NCBI RefSeq assembly: GCF_032118995.1
Contig: NC_092666.1
Location: forward strand, 9,560,501 to 9,624,500
Direction of reading: 5' to 3'
DNA length: 64,000 nt
From: Asterias amurensis
Lineage: Eukaryota > Echinodermata > Asteroidea > Forcipulatida > Asteriidae
Of the stretch, positions 58,647-64,000 are shown one piece after another (the first letter of the stretch is position 1; each line of letters begins with the position of its first letter). The position numbers and the translations under genes are program-made. The notes beneath the pieces were generated by a model. The model was given only the letters and a program-made list of their open reading frames with translations. It did not search any database and had not been told where the DNA came from.

Positions 58647-60780
58647 AACTATGTCAAACTTGATAATCGCTGGATATTTTATAACCCACATACACAGTCA
58701 TGTTCGGCTTAGACTGGTCCCCTGTCGATATCCCCGCAAGGAAGGGCAGGGTGGTTTTATACTAAGCATACACATGTACGTCATATTTAACTGTGAATCT
58801 CCAGAACCGTAAAGCCACGTAAAATTAATACGAGGTCAAAATGTGGTTATGGACGTACGTGGGCTCAACAGCCTGAGATCTCTGCCGTAATTCACGAGCT
58901 CTCCACGAAGTTGTGATGCAGATTTGTATGCTATGTTAAACCTAAACAAAAAACACCCTTACCATTGGGGGACTTTTGGGTCACTAGGTGGCAGCAGGGG
59001 ACTTTTGGGTCACTAGGTGGCAGCAGACTTGCCATGTAAAAACATTGTTATCGGTAAGGTACAAATAGGTCTGCTGACACATAGCTTTTCAAAGTCTACC
59101 TTCCAAAATGAAGGATTCCGAAAGACTGTGAGTTGTATGCCCCATGTATTGTTGTCCAGTGACGAAACTCAGCAAGATTTTGGGGCACAAGGAGTAGCAC
59201 CTCTGACCAATGAAAACCCGTAGTTTCCATTTGCACTATTGTGTACAATCCCTTTTCAGGACTCTTTATAATGTATAATGTAGTTGATTGTGTCATTAAT
59301 ATTTTGTTATTGAGATAATTGGACGTGGAGGTATGCAATTTCACCCTCTACTTGTACATAGAAAAATAGTTTGAAACACTGAGACAATACCACATTCATG
59401 TCAAACCTTTATTATTCTGGTAATTTCTAATCTCAACTGTCCACATTTCAAATGACGAGGACTCGGGCGGGGGGGGGGGTGTGCCAGTGCCACAGCGAAA
59501 TCTGGAGAAGGATGAATCAACAGAGGGCGCTATCAGACACCTTTCGTCGTCCTATTGATTGGGGGGGGGGGGCAGAATCTCCCCCACCGGTGTTCATTTC
59601 ACGAGTAAAAATTGTATTTTGTACGTGAAATTAACACCTCAGTTAATCAAGGGCATCCGTAGTAAGTTATCGTGACTAGTATTTTGACATGCTTATAATT
59701 GTTTTACTATCATTTTGACACTTTAATCCTAAACATTTGATACTTTATAATTCTAAGTTCTTTCTTATATTCTTATAGAAATTTGACATTATTTTATACT
59801 TTATTTTGAAACATAATTAGGAATAGTATTTTTTTTTATAAATGAATAAGTAGGTTTTACATGAAAATAAACCGTATAACCGACTTCGTCTTCTAAATTT
59901 TGTCATGTCTTTTCTCAAGTTGTTATTTTTAAAAGTTGTGTTTGGTTACCCAAGTGTTTGCGGCCTCTTGGTCTGCGTCCTCCTATCATACATAGGAGTC
60001 ATGGGATAACACTGAATAAATACTGTTCGAAATTACCTAGTTGTAATAATTATATAATTTTTATAAGCTTGCGAAATCAGGTACTTCATTACTTCTATTA
60101 GCATTTTAATTTTCGAAATACAATAATGGCAAGCTTTCTTAATGATTTTCGTGAAAAGTTTTCTGCTAAGAATGGTCTCATTTTCCAATAATCTTCACGC
60201 ACCTCCAAAGACGTTCATAACCTTAGCTTGAACTTTCGACAGCCAGTTGCCAACAATCCATACCACTTAAAGCACAACAATCATGCTTACCAGAATATGG
60301 TTACCAGCTAAACTACTAAGGCACATGTACAGTCTGTGACTGGTATCCTGCTCATGTTTGCTAAGCAGAGATTTTTATTAAAGCAGCTCTATGAAATGTA
60401 GCCCCTTAACTGCCCCCATCAATATAGTGCATTGATGGGTTGGGGCTATTTGAAATCGGCCCCTGCAGTGTGTCATGTCTTGAGCTTATAAATCTGTTAA
60501 AACAGATTTGTTGAGATGTGCTGGCAATGTTTAAGATTTGCCTCGTAATTAATTTTGTTTGAAGAGTGTCCGTATCCTGCAACCTCTTTTGCATTCGTTA
60601 TGTTATAATAACAGTATCTTCTCAAATGAGTGACAAAGTTGTGGCAGGATACAGAAAGTTTCTCATAAAAAAAAAAACCATACCAGAAGTTAAAGCGAAC
60701 AGCGCCCTCAATGTCCCAACCAATTTCTCAAAAACATCACCGTTAATCTAACATAGCGCCCTCTTGCGGCGAGCGTGAGA
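58647..60780. other. 3' flank of the TRIM gene; no further gene seen
   Basis: Contains two CTCF-like motifs (listed separately), G-runs at 59470 and 59562, and a hairpin-G remnant at 60285-60405 (gactggtatcctgctcatg ... gcagctctatgaaatg). No exon was found. Confidence 0.45.
58967..59031 (+). promoter_or_regulatory. Tandem pair of CTCF-like motifs
   Basis: A 29-bp unit (ggggacttttgggtcactagg...) is duplicated, giving TCACTAGGTGGCA at 58981-58993 and 59010-59022, each followed by gcag. This matches 12 of 13 positions of the CTCF core CCASYAGRKGGCR. A similar site with the same flank (ggcagcagactt) lies at 45706. Confidence 0.45.
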
Positions 60781-60786
60781 TTTACA

Positions 60787-60792
60787 CACGTG
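60787..60792 (+). promoter_or_regulatory. E-box CACGTG upstream of fibrillarin
   Basis: A canonical CACGTG lies 20 bp before the fibrillarin start codon. Fibrillarin is a known Myc/Max target in animals, so a role in growth control is plausible. No TATA box was seen. Confidence 0.45.
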
Positions 60793-60812
60793 CAACGCTT
60801 TAATCGACCACG

Positions 60813-63800
60813 ATGCGGCCAGGATCAGGTGAAGTATTTTCTTTGATTTTTTTCATAAATAAATGAAGTGACTTTGTAAAAATAAACATAGTAGATGATG
60901 GTTATGAAATCAGGATGGTTTAGAGTGTACTGTTAATTGTTTTTTCGATCTTAAAAGCATTTTTCAATAGATAGTTTATGTTCGCACATTCGTCTTCCAT
61001 CATCATCATCATGCTGCATGATCATGCTGCATGCTGTACACGCAAGTACAGTGGGTTTGGGAGACGCCGCGTGCGTCCCCGTCCCTCTATTTGCAAAAAC
61101 TGGACTATGACGCGGTGGGCTATTTTAACAAAAAAGCAAAAACACAAGGCCTGGTTGTACTATAATTATTAAAGTATAATTACCAATTGGTGAATATGCA
61201 TACCCTCAAGCATGGAAGCTCTAGAATTTTTTTGTTTTTGTGCCTTTTTATTTTATTTAAAAAAAAGTGTGTTTTGATTTTTTTTTATGAAGGTGGCAAA
61301 ACTAAAAATTGGGTCAATCTGGTCACCAGTCTCAGTCGTCCGATAGGATAGAAATGACTTATCTAGAAATGAACAGAATCAAAATCGAAAAACATTTCAG
61401 TCTCCTGCAACCACTTTTAATTTGTTAATTAAATTTGTATCTATTTTAGTTTTACCTAAAGGGTTATTCTTTTTGGTATAAATTAGTGAAAAAGTGGTGG
61501 CAAGGACACTGTTCTCTCGAAAAAATAATATGGGTAGTGTGCAAAACACTGCACAAGCCCAAGGTCCGAAGGTGTCATAGATCCTCGTGACGTAGGGCAA
61601 GGCCATTTTAATTAAGCAACTTTGCTAAATTAAAATGTACATCCAATAGAAGATCTTAGATCTTAAAGTCTATTGGAGACTTTTGAAGTGCATCAAGGCA
61701 AAGATGACAAGGGGCAACAGAGGCTATGGCGTAATTCCAGTTGCCCTTCCATTTGTTATTAATATCTCCTGTATCTTTAAAATAAACTGTCATTACTTTC
61801 TTACTTTCACAGGATTTTCTCCAAGAGGAGGCGGTGGTTATGGAGGAAGGGGCGGAGTTTCCCGAGGAGGGTCAGGATTCCGAGGTGGATTCGGGGGCGG
61901 GGATAGAGGAGGCGGTGGCTTCCGTGGGGGTAGGGGAGGAGGCAGAGGTAGTTTCCGAGGCGGAGATAGAGGCGGATTCCGTGGTGGACGCGGAGGTCGT
62001 GGTGGTAAGTATTGTCTTTGTTAAGCCTCCCTGGGCCCCATGCGGTAAAGCATGTAAGCACAAAATTGCTAAGCGCAGAAAACTCTCAACCAAAACTTAA
62101 ATTTTGCAACAATAGTCAAGCAACCTGATTCAAATCTAGTTTCATTTGTAGTTTCTCTGTTTTCCGTCTTGTATTGGACATAGATTTTCTCTATTTCAAC
62201 TCTGTCCTGATTCACATTCACAGTTGTTTTCTTTTGTGGGTTACTTCCACTTCCAGGCTCGATTTAGGGCCTTCAAGCAAAATCTCAAAAGTGCTCAGAA
62301 AAAAATCTACATGTATGAATGATGACTCAAACAGAAATCTTTTGAGAATACTCTTGAAATGCGAGACGATGGTAGCTTGGTTGATGTGTAGAGGGAGAGT
62401 GTTCCATTATTGAGGCCCAGCAAACTGAAAACTACGATCACCATATGCTGAGTATAGTTCAGAGTTCATTGAATTGGCTTATTGTAAGGTGTTCTAAAAT
62501 TTCTTATCTATTTCTAGGATTCACTCCAAGAGGTAGAGGTGGACCAAGAGGCAGAGGGCGAGGAGGTAGGTGTTCACATGCATGACATGATACAATCAAC
62601 CCTGGTTGACAGTTCACATTGATGACACAGTTAACCAGGGTTAACAGTTAACCCTGGTTAACTGTTCACATTGATGATACAGTTAACCCTGGTTAACTGT
62701 TCACCTTGATGATACAGTTAACCCTGGTTAACTGTTCACCTTGATGATACAGTTAACCCTGGTTAACTGTTTACATTGATGATACAACATATAAAAAGGT
62801 TTTATAATGTGGATGTTTCAAAAGTGCAAATCTTATTACTGTGTAAAAAAAATTCTAATCTTATTTTTTTATCTAGGTTTCGCTGTTCTAGTTCTTATGT
62901 GTAATACTAACACTCAACTAAACGATTTTTGTATTTATGAGTTTTAATTAAAAATGCAGCGAGGTGTTATTAGTTGTATGGTCACAGGGGTCGAAATTGC
63001 CACTAGCCCGCTAGCCCGGGACTACCAGATTTACAGCCGGGCTACTGATTTTTTCCAGTTTGATAGCCCGACGGGCTAGTGGAAAAACAATGCAAAAATC
63101 ATCATTACAAACAACAAAGAACTGTGCTATGGTGTATTATAAAGTTTGAGCCGTGACGCGAGACATAATGTGTCTTTCGGGCTACCAAAATCTCATCAGG
63201 GCTACTAAAAATTATTGGTTACTAGCCCTGCTGACTACCATGAAAATACACTTAATTTCGACCCCTGTGGTCATAAGTTTACTGGGCCCAATTGGATAGA
63301 GTTTCTTGAGCACAAAAAGAAGCTAATCATAACAAATTTATGCTTTCTAGAATAATATTACCAGCTAAGCTACCATTTCATCACGTGTCCAATTTTTGAC
63401 TGGTATCCTGCTGATTTCTTCAAGTAGAAAAAATTTTCAGCAATATTTTCTGCATAACGAGCAGCTCAATGAATTTGTGCCCAGTCCTGTCACTATAATC
63501 ACTGGCATTTAGTCGTGCAGTCTGGCACTGGGCACTATTGGTAATTACTCAAAATAATTGTTAGCATAAAAACTTGCTTGGTAACAAGCAACGGAGAGCT
63601 GTTGATAGTTGAAAACATTGTGAGAAATGGCTCCCTCTGAAGTAACGTAGTTTTTGAGAAAGAAGTTATTAAGTAAAATATTTGAATTTGATTTTGAGAC
63701 TTCAGATTTAGATATGGAGGTCCCGAAATCAAGCATCTGAAAGCATACAACTTTAATTACTGGGCTGATTAATTGATTAACAGGTGGCAGAGGAGGTGGT

Positions 63801-63941
63801 ATGGCCGGAGGGAGAAAGGTTATCGTTGAGCCCCATCGTCTTGAGGGCGTCTTCATCTCAAGAGGCAAGGAGGACGCTCTGGTCACCAAGAACTTGGTCC
63901 CTGGAGACACAGTGTATGGAGAAAAGAAAATTTCTGTTGAG
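60813..63941 (+). CDS. Fibrillarin, box C/D snoRNP 2'-O-methyltransferase (first 4 exons, partial)
   Basis: Exons join(60813..60828,61813..62004,62518..62565,63784..63941) give the first 138 residues; the gene runs on past the window. All junctions are GT-AG; the first three introns are phase 1. Exon 1 supplies MRPGS and exon 2 GFSPRGGGG, matching the family start. Exons 2 and 3 form the glycine/arginine-rich domain (repeated RGG, DRGG, GRGG). Exon 4 carries the start of the folded part ([19 protein letters not shown], then [12 protein letters not shown]). The methyltransferase domain and catalytic residues lie beyond 64000. The protein methylates rRNA in the nucleolus, guided by box C/D snoRNAs with NOP56, NOP58 and SNU13. 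Exon 3 repeats the GF(S/T)PRG start of exon 2. Confidence 0.97.
62028..62085. mobile_element. Hairpin-G end fragment
   Basis: ctgggccccatgcggtaaagcatgtaagcacaaaattgctaagc, just after the exon 2 donor of fibrillarin. Confidence 0.55.
62585..62790. repeat. Tandem repeat of a palindrome in fibrillarin intron 3
   Basis: Five to six copies of a 35-bp unit, tgatgatacag + ttaaccctggttaa + ctgttcacct. Each unit contains an 18-bp inverted repeat (cagttaacc/ggttaactg). The motif TGATGA in each copy resembles a snoRNA C box, but no D box (CTGA) is placed to match it. Confidence 0.95.
62986..63262. mobile_element. MITE with caggggtcgaaatt ends
   Basis: The inverted ends are caggggtcgaaatt and aatttcgacccctg, flanked by tggtca on both sides. 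The inner sequence repeats variants of 'agcccgctagcccggg' and 'gggctactaaaaa'. The end sequence recalls hAT-type termini, but the flanking duplication is 6 bp rather than 8. Confidence 0.8.
63282..63484. mobile_element. Hairpin-G MITE in fibrillarin intron 3
   Basis: The ends are tgggcccaattggatagagtttctt and gagcagctcaatgaatttgtgccca, with worn arms. Confidence 0.75.
63523..63753. mobile_element. TTAA-A MITE fragment
   Basis: It begins actgggcactattggtaattactc and stops after the central palindrome (aagcatctgaaagcatacaact). It lies 30 bp before fibrillarin exon 4. Confidence 0.85.
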
Positions 63942-64000
63942 GTAATGTGTTTTCTGTAATCGGTTGATTACCACCATAGCTCTCATAGTCTATTGCAATT

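Noticed and set aside
61807..62100. Other-frame ORFs across the fibrillarin GAR exon
   Set aside because: Shadow frames of the Gly/Arg repeat; the real frame is fixed by splice phase and the family start.
62585..62790. Box C/D snoRNA cluster in the fibrillarin intron
   Set aside because: C-box-like TGATGA is present, but there is no matching D box or terminal stem in each unit.
4485..63910. Recurrent 60-90-residue frames containing [20 protein letters not shown] and MFYTINLSPLL
   Set aside because: They are translations of the palindromic centre and right half of TTAA-A MITEs. Different copies are open in different frames and both strands, with stops and frameshifts, so a shared protein is unlikely.
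1..64000. CRISPR array or bacterial defence system
   Set aside because: The repeats are tandem minisatellites or MITEs without regular unique spacers, and the sequence is clearly eukaryotic.

Overview
The window is eukaryotic nuclear DNA: genes are split by GT-AG introns, intergenic DNA is AT-rich, and roughly a third of the sequence is small transposons. The best guess for the source is an echinoderm, perhaps a sea star. This rests on a TRIM-NHL gene, an animal fibrillarin gene, a PIF/Harbinger pair, and an inverted repeat carrying an echinoderm-style histone mRNA 3' stem-loop. The class assignment is inference.

Genes, left to right. (1) 792-3150 (+): five-exon Myb/SANT-like protein of the type that partners Harbinger transposases. 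(2) 4714-6262 (-): two-exon HARBI1-like DDE nuclease with all three acidic residues, convergent with gene 1; together they form an intact-looking Harbinger pair. (3) 6986-9914 (-): three coding exons joining in phase into a 244-residue proline/serine-rich protein I do not recognise, with a possible 5' noncoding exon near 12471. (4) 41392-44838 (+): a 1148-residue unrecognised protein in one uninterrupted exon, preceded by a tandem repeat and a cluster of TAATCC motifs. (5) 56353-58646 (+): TRIM protein (RING, two B-boxes, coiled coil, NHL), with a TATA-box promoter and 5' exon at 55239-55354. (6) 60813 to beyond the window (+): fibrillarin, first four exons.

Between genes, mainly 13.5-40 kb and 46-55 kb, the DNA is packed with palindromic MITE-like elements. 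Nicknames used below: TTAA-A (ends TTAAAGgcagtggacac, about 390 bp, more than 20 copies) and its relative TTAA-C (ends TTAAAGggaaggtacac); TTAA-B (TTAAAGgaacacgttgcc, full palindrome); TTAA-D (TTAAAGccattggac); TTAA-E (TTAAAGgaacgttac); TTAA-P (TTAAAGatgctatgtc); TTAA-Q1 and Q2; hairpin-F (ggggtggatttcacaaag); hairpin-G (tgggcccaatttcat); family M (gene-fragment-like repeat with aggcct ends). An insertion of TTAA-A into a hairpin-F copy at 46852-47231 shows that TTAA is duplicated on insertion. Other mobile DNA includes a decayed Tc1-like element with about 200-bp inverted ends (20113-21205), a LINE 3' end (15690-16011), several tRNA-derived SINEs, and a 1.4-kb direct duplication (31.4-34.4 kb).

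The genes do not form an operon or an obvious pathway. The Myb and HARBI1 genes are functionally linked by family knowledge; the others are neighbours by position only. No CRISPR, rRNA or complete functional tRNA gene was seen.
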